A DNA stretch of 64,000 nt, taken from the NCBI GenBank assembly GCA_002205965.3, contig NADL03000737.1:806001-870000 (forward strand), read 5' to 3'. Of this stretch, positions 24,024 to 34,796 are shown in pieces. The notes below the pieces were generated by a model. That model had not been told where the DNA came from, did not search any database, and worked only from the letters and a program-made list of their open reading frames with translations. The stretch's first letter is position 1, and each line of letters starts with the position of its first letter. The position numbers and the translations under genes were made by a program. This DNA is from Kappaphycus alvarezii (Eukaryota; Rhodophyta; Florideophyceae; Gigartinales; Solieriaceae).

Positions 24024-25092
24024 TCAGCAGTTTCTCCAACCTCCCTTGACGACCTCATAAAACGGCACCCCCGCCGGCTTGCCCTGCGTACCAGGCTCAA
24101 TCAAGAACTGATGATCAATGTCATCGCGCAGCTTCAAAGTATCGGCGCGCTCCACTTCGATGGGGTTGACAAACAAGCACGGCTCCTCAAGACGTGAGAC
24201 AAACTCCACACTCGGGATCCTCGGCTGCGCCTCATTCAAAATGTCACCCACGACATGATGCAACGGTGCAAGGTTGACACAACGCAGCGACGTACTCTTC
24301 ACAAGCGTCCCCACCGACACACCAGCAGATACTGCAAGGGTGCCGAAAAAGCGCTGGAATACATGACTGGCGTCACCGAGCGAGAGCAATATGCGCTTGG
24401 AATGGATTGAATCTGCGGCGAATTTGACAAACGCGTGCGTCACAACCATAAACTTGTCGGTGCGTGAATAGTGAAAGGTGCGGTGGGAAGCGCCGGGAAG
24501 CGGAACGTTTGAGGTGGCGAGCCCTTCGGACAGGGTGAGGGATCTGTTAAACGAGAGGGCAAAGTCATAATACACGCGATCGACCTCGTTGTGATAAAAC
24601 GGGAGCGAGGCGACCGGGAGGAAACGAAAAAAGTTTGAATTGGCGAATGGGGGTTGGGAAAGCAGCTGTTGGATACGTGGGGGTGGGAGGAGGGGGTAGT
24701 CGGCTGGGGTGGTGTAGATGAAATAGTCAAAGGTGCGGGGTGTGTTCAAGGCGCTGTCGCGGTCGAGAAAGTGGGACATGCCGTCGAGAACGGTGATGAC
24801 CTCGGTAACGCCATTCGGGATGAAGGGGTCTGTTTGGCGGATATGGACGTTGGGATGGTGGAAGTGACTGGTGTGACGGATTGGGTGGAGGGAGGGGGGA
24901 TGGGTTATGAGGTAGAGGTTGGTGGGGTGGTAGATGCGAAGGAAGAAGCGATGGAGGAGAGCGACAGTACCTGGGGTTACGGAAATGTGAAAGGCGATTG
25001 TGGCGGGGTGGGGGAGTGGCGGGAGTGGGGAGGAAGAGAAGGGAGAGGAGGAAGAGGAGGAAGAGGGTGTGGATTGGGTGCAGGGGATGCAT
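24024..25092 (-). CDS. GT14-type (core-2/I-branching family) glycosyltransferase
   Basis: Reverse-strand gene. The ATG at 25092 starts a short N-terminus with a strong hydrophobic anchor or signal (Leu/Phe-rich, residues 9-22). The catalytic part lies in another frame from about 25013: AFHISVTPGTVALLHRFF then IYHPTNLYL, an NVHIRQ segment, and FDYFIYTTPADYPL (24731-24690). These match the order of the Branch/GT14 fold (an initial strand, YHPxN, NV, and WDYFINLSGxDYPL). The family transfers GlcNAc, Xyl or GlcA in the Golgi; plant members act on arabinogalactan. A poly-C-rich stretch around 25010-25060 hides a net +1, equivalent to two -1 losses in C runs. The exact start is uncertain because upstream C-rich sequence is also open. 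The protein ends at 24024 without further breaks. Confidence 0.75.
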
Positions 25093-25583
25093 GGATGGGT
25101 TTGGTGGGCTGGGACTTGGCAGAGTTATGGATGCATGGTGAAGAGGGGAGGTGCGAGGAGATGCAACGTCGTTTTGGAATATGTGCAATGTTGGACAGTC
25201 TTTATGACACTTGCGCCTTGCCCGACGGGGACGATAGATGAGCGTGTTGGACAGAAGAGATGTGTCGAGACGCTGGGTTGGTTCACCGGAATCAACACGT
25301 ATTGCCTTGTAAACCTGGCATTTACAATTTTCTGGGTTGTGACACTTTTCGGTACTTTTTTAAGACGACGTCCTGTCAACAACTACAAATCTTGGCGGAA
25401 TATTACTTGATCCGTCTGCACCGCATTGCTTCGAAAGGTGCCACTGCCATCCTCTACCCCCCCCCCGCCCTTGCATCCCACGTAGGTGCATTACCGCGTG
25501 ATACCAAACACACTCGCCATCGTGTGCATGCTCGACAGCATCCGCCAGTCAATTCAATCCTAGCTCGACAACGCCCTCCCATC
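25093..25583. other. Spacer between two minus-strand genes
   Basis: The left part is the C-rich (minus strand) leader of the GT14 gene. The rest is the 3' flank of the SOD-like gene. No separate gene. Confidence 0.5.
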
Positions 25584-26454
25584 TCACACACCTACCTCAC
25601 CCACAGGCGTCAACAACGTATGCATCCCATCCACACAAGCCACAACCCCTTGTCTCCCCTCTTCCCCCTCTCGAACCTTCGGAAACCTCTGCACCACCTG
25701 CCGACAAAACACCACGTCCTTCCCCACCCAACCCCAAAACCTCCTCCACCCCACACACATCCTCCTCACACAAACCCCCTCCCTTGCCGTCCCCACCAAA
25801 CAATCCGCATAACTCACCTTCTCACACGGCACCAATCCCGCCCGTAAACCATCCCACCCCATCACCTCCACCGTCGCGCATTCAAATTCCCCCTCCCCCT
25901 CCCCCTGTCCAATCATCACAGACTTGTTCACAATACTACCCTCCGAGTCTTCATACAACGAAATCTCAAAATCATAAACCACTCTCTCATACCGTGACTC
26001 TGTAATCATCCCATGCCGCATGCCCAACCTCCCGATATCCCGCCCCGACACACGCATCACCTCCTTCAACGCCGCCACTCCGCATCGTCTCTCTCGAGAG
26101 TATTCTTCATAATGCACCGGCTCTTCGTGTAACCTCCAGTCGATTTGTTGTCCGTGCTTTACCTATGTGGTATGGTGTCATCACGGGCGTTCCATCGCGC
26201 ATGTGAAAAGTGTTAGAATTACATGTGGTTGGTGCAATGTATGGGTAAGGTAAGGGGTGCATTCGACGCACCTTGATATTGTGAAACAAGGCGGAGATCT
26301 TCACTGGGCCGCTCCGGTCCCATTGGTGAAATACAACGGAGCCGTACATGCCGTCATCGTCGTGAATAAATGCGGCAGCTGTGCGTGCAGGGCTTGTGGT
26401 GGATGTGTAGGCGGAGTGCAAGCCGACAAGTAAGGAGAGTATGAAAAGATGCAT
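25584..26454 (-). CDS. Secreted Cu/Zn superoxide dismutase-like protein, metal site degenerate
   Basis: Reverse strand; two exons (26454-26272 and 26162-25584), about 253 residues, frame intact. It opens with a signal peptide (MHLFILSLLVGLHSAYT). The SOD beta-barrel pattern follows: AAFIHDDDGMYGSVVFHQW, then GPVKISALFHNI. The intron falls just before the segment equivalent to HGFHVHE, which here reads HGQQIDWRLHEEP. Later come GRDIGRL (VGDLGN-like) and SIVNKSVMI (SIVGRSVVVH-like). One of the two His of the copper HxH motif appears replaced by Arg, and the His of VVVH is not conserved, so classical dismutase activity is doubtful. A Cys-rich C-terminal extension (about eight Cys) suggests disulfides outside the cell. 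The start was chosen at the signal peptide; upstream frame is C-rich leader. Function unproven. Confidence 0.6.
26163..26271 (-). other. Intron (109 nt) in SOD-like gene
   Basis: Reverse-strand donor GTGCGT at 26271 and acceptor CATAG ending at 26163, with a branch-like CTAAC inside. Excision keeps the frame and joins two halves of one SOD-like domain. The length is nearly that of the kinase intron. Confidence 0.8.
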
Positions 26455-27480
26455 GGGTGGATGATGATGATGGAGGGGGTGTGGTGAATGGGAATGGTGG
26501 TGGAGGGTGTGGGGAGAGTGTGAGGCCATGGTGAAGGGCGGGGTGTTTGGTTGGGTGATAATGGATGCAAGGGTGGGTGGGGATGTAATGGTGTGTGGTG
26601 TGATGGATGGGTGCGGGAGGATGGGGGTGGTGTAGGTGGGGATGGGGTGATGGCGACCGCTGGTGCAATTCGCAACGTGCGGTAATGCGGAATTTTTTTT
26701 GGTTGTTGTGGAAGCGGACGGGGCAGGGTGATGGTTTACCGCGGGTGTTGGATGAGTGCTGACAAAGGTTGGATTTGTGGGTTGGGGGAGTATTTGGTGA
26801 AATAACAACGTGGACGAGCGATGTGGCGCGGGATGGGGAACGGGCGCTTGGTTGATGCCGGTCGGCTGCTTTGACTTTATTTTCAAGTGTGGTCGCTGTC
26901 AGGTGGGATGAATTGATGGTGGTGGGGTTTGCAAATGCGGGTCGATCGGGAGTTTGTGTGTTCTACCGAGGCGGGTGCGTAGTGACTGGCCATAGGCGAG
27001 ATAATCTTCCCCTTTCAAATGCTTGCAGCAAAGGGGTTGATGTGTGCGGAGTTGACGGACGGACAGATGCGCCGAGATTAAATGCTCGCGATGCTGAACA
27101 CTCCCACACTGTCAGTCAACAGAGATCATTTGAATCAATTCATGTCTCTCTCTGAGACTCTTGGCGGCTTTCAGTGAACGACATACCGACCTTGTGCCCA
27201 TGCTGGAAGCTTGCCTCTACTTAGTGACCGCTGCAATCGCCCAACAGTGGATTTCTACATCTTCCTAGCTGCTGTGATACTTGCAGCCTCACCCTAAAGT
27301 ACAGTTCCTCCTGAACTTATTAGTCTCTTGCCCATCCCGTCTCCATTACCATCTTCTCATAAAATAGACTAGTGCGCTACTGTTGGGCTCCACCCCAAGA
27401 TTATCCTTTCCGTTTTCAAGTTTTCCGACCCAACATGCTCTCTATTTTTCCTTGCCTCTATACTAACAAGTCGTAATCTT
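26455..27480. other. C-rich leader (minus) and spacer
   Basis: 26455-26870 is C-rich on the minus strand, the leader of the SOD-like gene. 26870-27480 shows nothing recognisable. Confidence 0.45.
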
Positions 27481-27912
27481 CTGCAATCACCCCAGTCGGT
27501 CCCACGTACTAAGCATCAACCAAACTTTATCCATCCCCAGGCTGGACGGCGGCGTGAGAGCGGTTACTTGGTAGATTAGGGATATTACCAAACGTAATAT
27601 CCCCGCTTGGCAAGCCTCTGCCGTAACTGCTCGGCTGCAAAAGGGTGAGTACCCATTACGCCAGTTACTCAGAGCTAAGGCTCTTGCCATGCATTGCGTC
27701 CTGCATGGCATGGGTAGTAAGCTGCTTGAAATACCATGGACTGGTCGTCCTTCTGAACATTGGACAGATGGCGGACGCCTTGCGAAAGAGCACCCACTTT
27801 CATAGAGCTGCGTGTCAAGCGCGCAGTCTTCAGTCGTTCTTATTGTTACATGGCTACAAGGCGTCATCATCGCACTGGTCGGTCCTTAAATAGCTGAAGG
27901 CATTCGTGCTGT

Positions 27913-28770
27913 TTGTACCACCTCCTGCACCTGCAAGGGCTCGAGATTAGTCTTTCTTCCTCCATCAAGCCTCTATCCCCATGCCGGAATTTTGCTCCGC
28001 ATCCCCGGCCGTCCCTGCTCCGTCGACCTGGGCTCCACGACCCGCTTCCGCTCTCTGCAACGCACACCCACGTCCAAACCTACCAAAAGGGTGTGCAGCA
28101 GGAGGCGTGGGCCAAGCCTCATTGGGATGACGAAGTATGGGTTTGTTCCCCGAATCCAGATGACCACACAGACGCCGCAGCGAGACACCGGATACGCGCC
28201 CTCGCATTCCGCAAAGGCCCCCTTGCCGCCTTCCTATTCGCACATCCCACAGCCGACACGTAAGTGTCTGTGGTGCACTGGAACATCATGTTACGACGCT
28301 ACCTTGGGCTGCCCGGCTACCACGACGCGCTTCCTAGGAACTGCGAGCATTGTAAATGCCCGATGGACAGGTTAGGAGACCATGCAGTAGACCTGTGCCC
28401 CTCTGGATTTGGTCGCAAACACCGACATGACGCGATCCGCAACGTCATTACCGGGCGTATCGCCCGTGCAGCAGGCCTGGACTGCTAGATCGAAGTCCCG
28501 CTCCTCGTGCCAGGCACTGTGCTGCGACCTGCCGAGATACTGGTCCACCCAGCAGCAGCTCCCGACGGCACCGTGGTCCGCCCGATCGCCTGAGATGTCA
28601 CCGTTGTCTCTCCGTTCAAGGATGACGTGCGGTCAAAGGCCACCCGGGAAGTGGAGTTGGAGTTATCCGCATACGGATCTACAGGCGCATTAGTGGCACA
28701 ATCTGGTCGTCTGGTGCACAACGTGTTTTGTCGCGCATGTCGCTGCACTTGGCCGACGTTGACCACCCGG
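27913..28770 (+). pseudogene. Decayed retroelement C-terminal region (zinc cluster plus nuclease-like)
   Basis: One + frame reads through three in-frame stops (TAA 28261, TAG near 28486, TGA near 28597) with no frameshift. It shows an ARHRIRALAF segment, then RNCEHCKCPMDRLGDHAVDLC (C-X2-C with GDHA) followed by RHDAIRN, then RPAEILVH and DVTVVSPF. This C-X2-C...GDHA...RH...RPAD...DVTV order is a pattern I associate with the tails of some eukaryotic reverse-transcriptase proteins with a nuclease-like end. No RT core is visible upstream, so it is probably 5'-truncated. Assignment to a retroelement clade is open. Confidence 0.55.
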
Positions 28771-28810
28771 TTAGCCCTTAGCTAGCATATATAGTCGGAT
28801 CCCGCAGCGA

Positions 28811-28857
28811 AACCTCACCGAGTAAGTTGAACGCCGTCAAACTTACTCGGTGAGGTT
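28811..28857. repeat. Perfect 18-bp inverted repeat, 11-base loop
   Basis: Arms 28811-28828 and 28840-28857 are exact reverse complements (AACCTCACCGAGTAAGTT). It lies just downstream of the decayed retroelement tail and about 265 bases upstream of the helicase ATG. Confidence 0.95.
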
Positions 28858-29121
28858 ACAGCTGTTGGCATTAGCATAAAGTCCTCGAAGCCGTAACACG
28901 TTTAGCGCGAATAACGCAGAAAATAGCTCTAACCAACAGTTGAAATGCACTGTAAAGCGCAGTATTGAGCAGTGCAGCAGATCAGCTCGGGAGCCGTGTA
29001 AATCAGTAGCATACCGGCGGATCAAATATTGCAAAAACCGGCCAGCTGCTAAGGACGCCTCCGCCTCAATCCTCTATCTATCCTCAATCCGCCCGCGTCA
29101 ACTCCCGCCCCTCTCCATCCA

Positions 29122-30851
29122 ATGGAAACCATCCCCACTACCATGGCCTTCCTCTCCACCTACACCCGCCCACTCTCTCGCCTCATGCCCCGCCTTCTCG
29201 TGTCCACCTCTCTCTCCAAACCCCCGCCATCCCATACCCACCGCCACTATCCACTCTCCACACTCCGATGCCTCGCCACCACGTCGACCAACAACATCCA
29301 TCCAACTACCACCCCCTCCTCTCACGAAAAGGGCGGTGGAATGTTTGCAAACGGTATGTCCATGCAGTCACTCGGGATATCTCCACATGTTGCACGATAC
29401 CTCGCCGATATGGGCATCGTCACCCCGACAAAGGCACAGGCCGCGCTCATACCTATCATGCTTGATGGATTGGCCGCACAGACCGGATATGCAGAGCTGG
29501 TAGCAGCTGCTGAGGCCGCACAAGCGCTGCATGAGACCTCGGGCACGCCGATGGAGACGGATGGGGAGGGTGAGACGCAGGGTGGAGCGAGTGTTGCAAG
29601 AGGGCCGGAACCGCCGGAGGGGGACGTGCGAGATGTGTTGATGTTTGGAGCAGAGACAGGGAGTGGAAAGACTTTGGCGTACTTGCTACCGTATGTGGAG
29701 GCTGTGAGAAAGACAAGTGTGGATTTAAAGGCGATTATATTGGTGCCGTCTCGGGAGTTGTGTCAGCAGGTGGAGATGTTGATGGGCAAGTATTTTGAGC
29801 GGGCGCCGAAACATGTGGTGATTGCTGGAGGGCTACCGCCGAATGTCGGCGATGTAAAGGATGTGCGCGTGATTATTGCGACGCCGGGGGCGTTGCTGAA
29901 TTATTTTCGGTTTAGTCAAAAGGCGGAGACTAGTGATAAGGTGATTGTGGTGGATGAGGCGGATATGTTGCTGTCAGGGTCGTTTTTGAAGGATGTGGAG
30001 CGGATTTTGAATCAGCCGGGGATGAAGCCGTTTGCGACGCGGAAGAATGGGGAGTTGAGAAGGGTGAATCGTAATCGGTTGTTGTTTGTAGGGGCGACCT
30101 ATCCACATTGGACGGGGGAAAAGGTCAAGTCGATTGTGACGTGGATGAAACGACGGTATCCGGATGTGCACGCCGTGCAGACGGAAGACATTCATAAACG
30201 GAACCGTCAGCTGCGGTCAAGGTGGAGGTTCACCAAGGGGAGATGGAGAAGGTAAATGGATTGATTGAAGTGCTTGAGGAGACCAGTGAGCAGGACAAAA
30301 TCATGGTATTTACGAGCAAAGCGGAGAATTGCAGGCAAGTATATGAGGCAGTGATAGGGAGACTGGGCCTGGCGAAAGTTGCAGCAAAGTATGGTGGGGC
30401 GTTGGAACTGCATAAAAAGGTGGGTGCTGACATGCGGGAAGACAATTTACGCAAGTTTAGGAGCGGGGAGGCGCGACTGCTGTTTTGCACGGATCTCGGG
30501 TCGAGGGGACTGGATTTGGGCAAGGTGACGAGAGTGATAGAGTATGAATTTGCGAGCAATGTGGTAGCACACCTGCATCGGATTGGACGCACGGCAAGGG
30601 CAGGGGAAAGCGGGTGGACGGATCACTTTTACGATGAAGTATCAAAACCGCTTGCAGAGGCTATCAGGGAAAAGGGGGGTGATGACGGGCAGGAGACAGT
30701 GGTGGAGGGGGTGTTTAGTAGGAACCGGTCGTTTAGGAGAAAGTTGAAGAAGAGGGAGAGAGCGCAGGTTGAAGGAGGGGGGGTAAGGAGCCTGGAAGGA
30801 GTGGAAATCGACGCGATTGATGACGAGGAAGAGGAGAGACTAAGGGGATGA
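29122..30851 (+). CDS. DEAD-box RNA helicase, likely organelle-targeted; one apparent frameshift
   Basis: ATP-dependent RNA helicase. The N-terminal ~60 residues are Arg/Ser/Thr/Pro-rich with few acids, like a mitochondrial or plastid transit peptide. In order: a Q-motif-like segment (ISPHVARYLADMGIVTPTKAQ, ending near 106), motif I AETGSGKT (177-184), Ia PSREL (209-213), Ib TPGALL (254-259), II DEAD (278-281), and III GAT (324-326, in place of SAT). Then, after a -1 frame step near 30219-30223, come motif IV (MVFTSKAENC), motif V (CTDLGSRGLDL) and motif VI (HRIGRTARAG). An insertion of about 55 residues separates Q and I. The tail is basic then acidic. One missing base in AAGG gives 576 residues. 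A later ATG at 29143 is possible. It resembles plant organellar DEAD helicases, but the exact orthologue is not clear. Confidence 0.85.
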
Positions 30852-33063
30852 GGTGGTAAACATTGATTGAGCTACTGAACGCGTGGAGCAGGTTTTCGCT
30901 GGCTAGAGAGCTTTGAGTGAAATGATGGGTTTGAGGGGGGCATGACTTCCCGCTTTGGAGAAAAGTTGTCGTCTTTCGTCCTTTGGGCGACTAATCCGGT
31001 CAAACTTTTATTAAGGCGGGTGCAACGGCATCTGCAGTGAGGACTTGCAGACAACTTCATGACAAAGAAAGTATCGGCCTGGCTGTCCAGACGTGATGAC
31101 ACGCGGGACAATAGCTCTGTACGGTGGAGGCGTGCTTCTGGATGAAGATGACACGGTACTGTATTGACTCATTGCTCATCCGGAGGGCAATGTTTGTGTG
31201 GTTACGCGGTGAAGATAAAGCCTGACACGTAGATGGTATAGCAAAGTATACTAAAGACAACCATCTCTTCTTGACTGGCTACACCCAATCTTCACTTCAT
31301 CTCGCTCGGCGTCCGCGCACGGCGTGGGCGCCGGACCTCCATCCGGCTCTTCCCTTAGGAGATTGCCCGTCACGGCTGCAGAGCTCTCGCTGCAACGTTC
31401 TTGTCGATGGTAACATCGAATGGATTGCCTCTCCACGCCCCCAGCGCACGTGGGACGAACTGGGAAAGGTGTATAACGATGGCTCTACTACTCGAACAAG
31501 GTTTGAAAGAAGTTTAATGCGTTCAGTATCTACTGGGGAATTTGCGAAGTCCACCGCACCCTGTCGCGCTTAAATCCACCGCCATTTTGACGTCTAGCGA
31601 GGGGTTGTGGTCTTCACAGGCTTGCGGGCTGGTCGTTAAGATCGCTCGTCCGGAGTTCTCGCTGTTGTCGTCGCCATCTCTGTCTGTAAGCTTATGTGCT
31701 TACAGCTGCAGTTTTTTAAGCCTCCTGAATCCTCGGTTCAGGTGGTGGAGTTTCTTCCGGTCCCTTTCTCGCCTGAGTGTGCGATTGGTTCAGCCATTGC
31801 CCGAGTCGTCCGTCTAGTAGCAGAACCCGCGGTTCTGTGTAGTGCGGACCTGTCGACATACCGTACAATAAAGCGGAACGCATTTTGGTACTGGTAACCG
31901 CGCGGTAGCGTCGGCGGCGAGCGCAGCGGGAGGATCGGCAGGGAGGTTAGGGTACCGTAGGGCAGCGTCAGAGTGTACAGTACCTGAAGGGTACTGCACA
32001 GTCCCGGATAAAAGGATAGCATACCCCTATGTTTTTAACATTGCAAAGGGGGAAGAAATTGGGGTGCTTTACTGATTAGGGATGCAGGACGGCTACTTTC
32101 CAAAGACTATTGTATACATGTAGGTGGGACAGGTCTAGGTATTGGAGTCTGGAAATGAGGCTGAGTTATGAGGTACTACTGTACCTCACAGGGCTGGTGT
32201 GAGGCCAGCCGTACGGCATGCTGCGTTGGACGAAACCGTTGCCGCAGCGTGTCTTTGCATAAGGTCAGATCGCACCCGCCCGAAGGTCTCCATGGCTCGT
32301 ATGGCGACGTGCCACGTACCGTATGTGAGCACCGCGAATGCGTCCGGGTGCCACCCGCCAAGAGTGGATATCGGCACTGGGATCAGTCGGGACCTAGCAT
32401 GCGTGGTGATCAAGTCTTGATACCTCCTGAACTTTGACGCTTTCGCGGCGTTCAGAGATGTCAAGAGGTTGAGGCAACGGGCCCTTGTGTTGGAGGGAGC
32501 AAGTGGATTGACATATGTAACGTCGAAAAAGTCTGTCCCTCCGGTGCTCCCTATAGCCTTGATGTCTGGCCCTGAGCTGGGTTACCCATTGGGACGGGGC
32601 TGCATGACCGGGTGTCGCGCGGCCTTTGCTGAGCCCGACGTGAGGACCGTAACCTGGCGGTCGTGAAGCTCTATTCGCTCCCGGCCATGCAAGCAGTGCA
32701 TGAGGTGCTCGCTGAAGATGTCCGGGGCTTCCGGGCAGTTGCCCTGCGGCAAGGGGTGTTAGGGGCGAAGAACGATACTTGGCAATAATATTGGAACCAG
32801 ACGGAGAAAGCCTTGGGAGCACTGTGTGTCTTAAGGCCCGGGCATGGTTGCTCAGTATACACATTGTTTAGCACCGGGAAGGCCCATCGGCGAGCGAAAA
32901 GCTTACCTCCGGCTGTAGCCAGGGGGTATAAGCTCTTGAGCCGCTTCGTGAATTGCATCCGTCAGCTTCTTTTGAGAGGGTGGGTTGGAGCAAAAGGCGC
33001 TGAAGGGAACTATCTTCGACGGCGGACATGAGGCAGACCACACACCCTTTACGCGTTACAAGT
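30852..33063. other. Transition to repeat-rich DNA, no gene recognised
   Basis: Frames of 60-155 codons on both strands without recognisable motifs. A + frame near 32665-33030 has fairly natural composition broken by one stop and may be a relict. Scattered GTACAGTAC units occur at 31975 and 32178. Confidence 0.4.
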
Positions 33064-34509
33064 GATTAGAACTCCACCTTAAATTGAAAATCTACCAGAA
33101 GTATTTATATGTTATACCAAGAAGGCCAGTGAAAGAATTTTACATAATGGCTGTTACGTTTTTATTTTTTTTGAAAAAAGGCTACTCTGGGGGTGGTCAT
33201 AATCATAGAATTTTTGGCCGAGACAGTGGTATTGCGCCAAATACCAGAAGTGTAACGCTAGAATTAGACCTTTAAATACACTGGAGAGGTCAATCGACGC
33301 ATTCCAGTGGTGAGCGCTACGATTCAGAATGGGGTTCGGTCGCCAACTTACCCAAAAAGAGAAGGGACATATTTTTGGCCTTCATGGAGGCAAAAATGGA
33401 GTGTTTGGTCTATCGCAATCAAGCTGACACGGTCCCGGAAGGTTGTGGTTTCGTTTGTGAAGGACCCGGAGTTAAATGGGAAAAGCGTCGCCCGAAAGGC
33501 CACGCAAACTGACTTGTGCCACAGAGCGCCGCAATGCTAGAGAGTCCTACAAGGGAAAGATGACGGCAGAAGATATACTAAAGGTTCTCTCAGTCAACAT
33601 TTCAAAGCGTACAAGTCGACGTATACTGTCAAGGACGCCATCAATGAAGTTTCAGAAACTTAAGCGGTGTCCTTCTTTAACATTCGCTCATATGAAAAAC
33701 CGTCTTCGATGGGCAGTGGATCATGCCCCCTTATGACTTAATGATTGGGCCAAGGTCGCGTTTTTGGATGAAAAAAGTTTAACATGGATGGGCCTGGCAG
33801 CTTATAATGTTAATGGCATAATTAAGGGGCACTGAGGTCGTTTTGTCGAAAAGGCGAATGAGGTGTGGCTCAGTGATGGTATCGGGAGCATTTTTGGAAG
33901 CTGAAAAGTCAGAATTAGCTGTTGTTTATGGCAAAAAACGTTGAAATATATACACGCAATCGAGAGGGCTAACTGCTGCCCTTTTCAGCTGACAATCATT
34001 CATTTTTTTGGGAATTTCAGCAAGAAAATGCCTCAATCCACTCAGTTAAGCTGACGAAAGGGTGGCTGAACGAGAAGAATATTAAAGTGATGGTGTGGCC
34101 TGCGAGAAGCCCGGGCTTAAATTCTATAGAGAATGTTTGGGTCTGCTTACCCGTAATTTTTAAGCAATTGGGCTGCAGTCTAAGGACATGGGGGAGAGCA
34201 AGAATAATTTACTGGCTGAATTGGACAAAACAGCTCCTGAGTATCTTCAAAGCTTTTTCGGAGCATGCCAAATCGGGTTAAGCAGGTCCTAGAGAGGGGA
34301 GGAAAGAAGACTGACTAATGAGTCCACAGCTTGATTGCATAAAATCAATACGATTCGTTGGTGGTCTATCATTATGACCGCCCTCAAGGTAGACTTTTTT
34401 CAAAAAAAATTAAAAAATATAGCTACCATATAAAATCGTTTCACTGGCTTGATTGGTATAGCAAATAAATACATATGTCAGATTTTCAATTTAAAATAGG
34501 GTTCTAACT
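33064..34509 (+). mobile_element. Tc1/mariner transposon relict with long terminal inverted repeats
   Basis: About 1.45 kb. The ends are imperfect inverted repeats of roughly 147 bases (33064-33210 and 34363-34509), about three-quarters identical by eye, sharing TTAAATTGAAAATCT and CCAGTGAAA cores. Between them lies a broken transposase. No clean TA duplication is left. The right end directly abuts the LTR of the next element. Confidence 0.8.
33313..34281 (+). pseudogene. Tc1/mariner transposase, degenerate
   Basis: Recognisable in shifting + frames: a paired-type HTH region (GRQLTQKEKGHIFGLHGG), GRP-like PERPRKLT, then NRLRWAVDHA, FLDEKSLTWMG (first catalytic Asp), QQENASIHS where the second Asp appears as Glu, and WPARSPGLNSIENVW, where Asp of SPDLNPIEN is Gly but Glu is kept. 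Several stops and frame breaks. Inactive. Confidence 0.8.
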
Positions 34510-34511
34510 GT

Positions 34512-34790
34512 CGCTTTTACCATACATGTGTACCCTGGGTAACATTATTTACCCAAGCTTACAGCAATGCGGCTGTCTACTTTGTGGTCAATAAATGACA
34601 TATCGCACCGGCCGGCCGCTGTCGCCGGGGGTAAGCTTTTGTTACCCTTTTCACCTTACCTAGTGTGACCTTCGACCATACGCTTCTCATTCGCACGTTC
34701 CCTTCGCGACACAGCGCTACAGATCGGCGCCCCCTCTTGTCCTTCGCGACCGACTACGCCTACTTGTCTCCGTACCCACGTTGCCCTCCT
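34512..34790 (+). repeat. 5' LTR of copia element A
   Basis: Matches 40063-40345, sharing GTACCCTGGGTAACATTA, ACCGGCCGGCCGCTGTCGCC and GTGACCTTCGACC. It contains the palindrome CCGGCCGG. The outer edge adjoins the Tc1 terminal repeat. Confidence 0.75.
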
Positions 34791-34796
34791 ATAGTT

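Noticed and set aside
2278-30851. Programmed -1 ribosomal frameshifting as a general mechanism
   Set aside because: Sites lack a recognisable slippery heptamer or common downstream structure, occur three times in one gene, and mostly coincide with G runs; base loss in the assembly is simpler.
31271-32864. Several 60-155 codon frames on both strands
   Set aside because: No motif, mutually overlapping, no leader; kept only as unassigned region.
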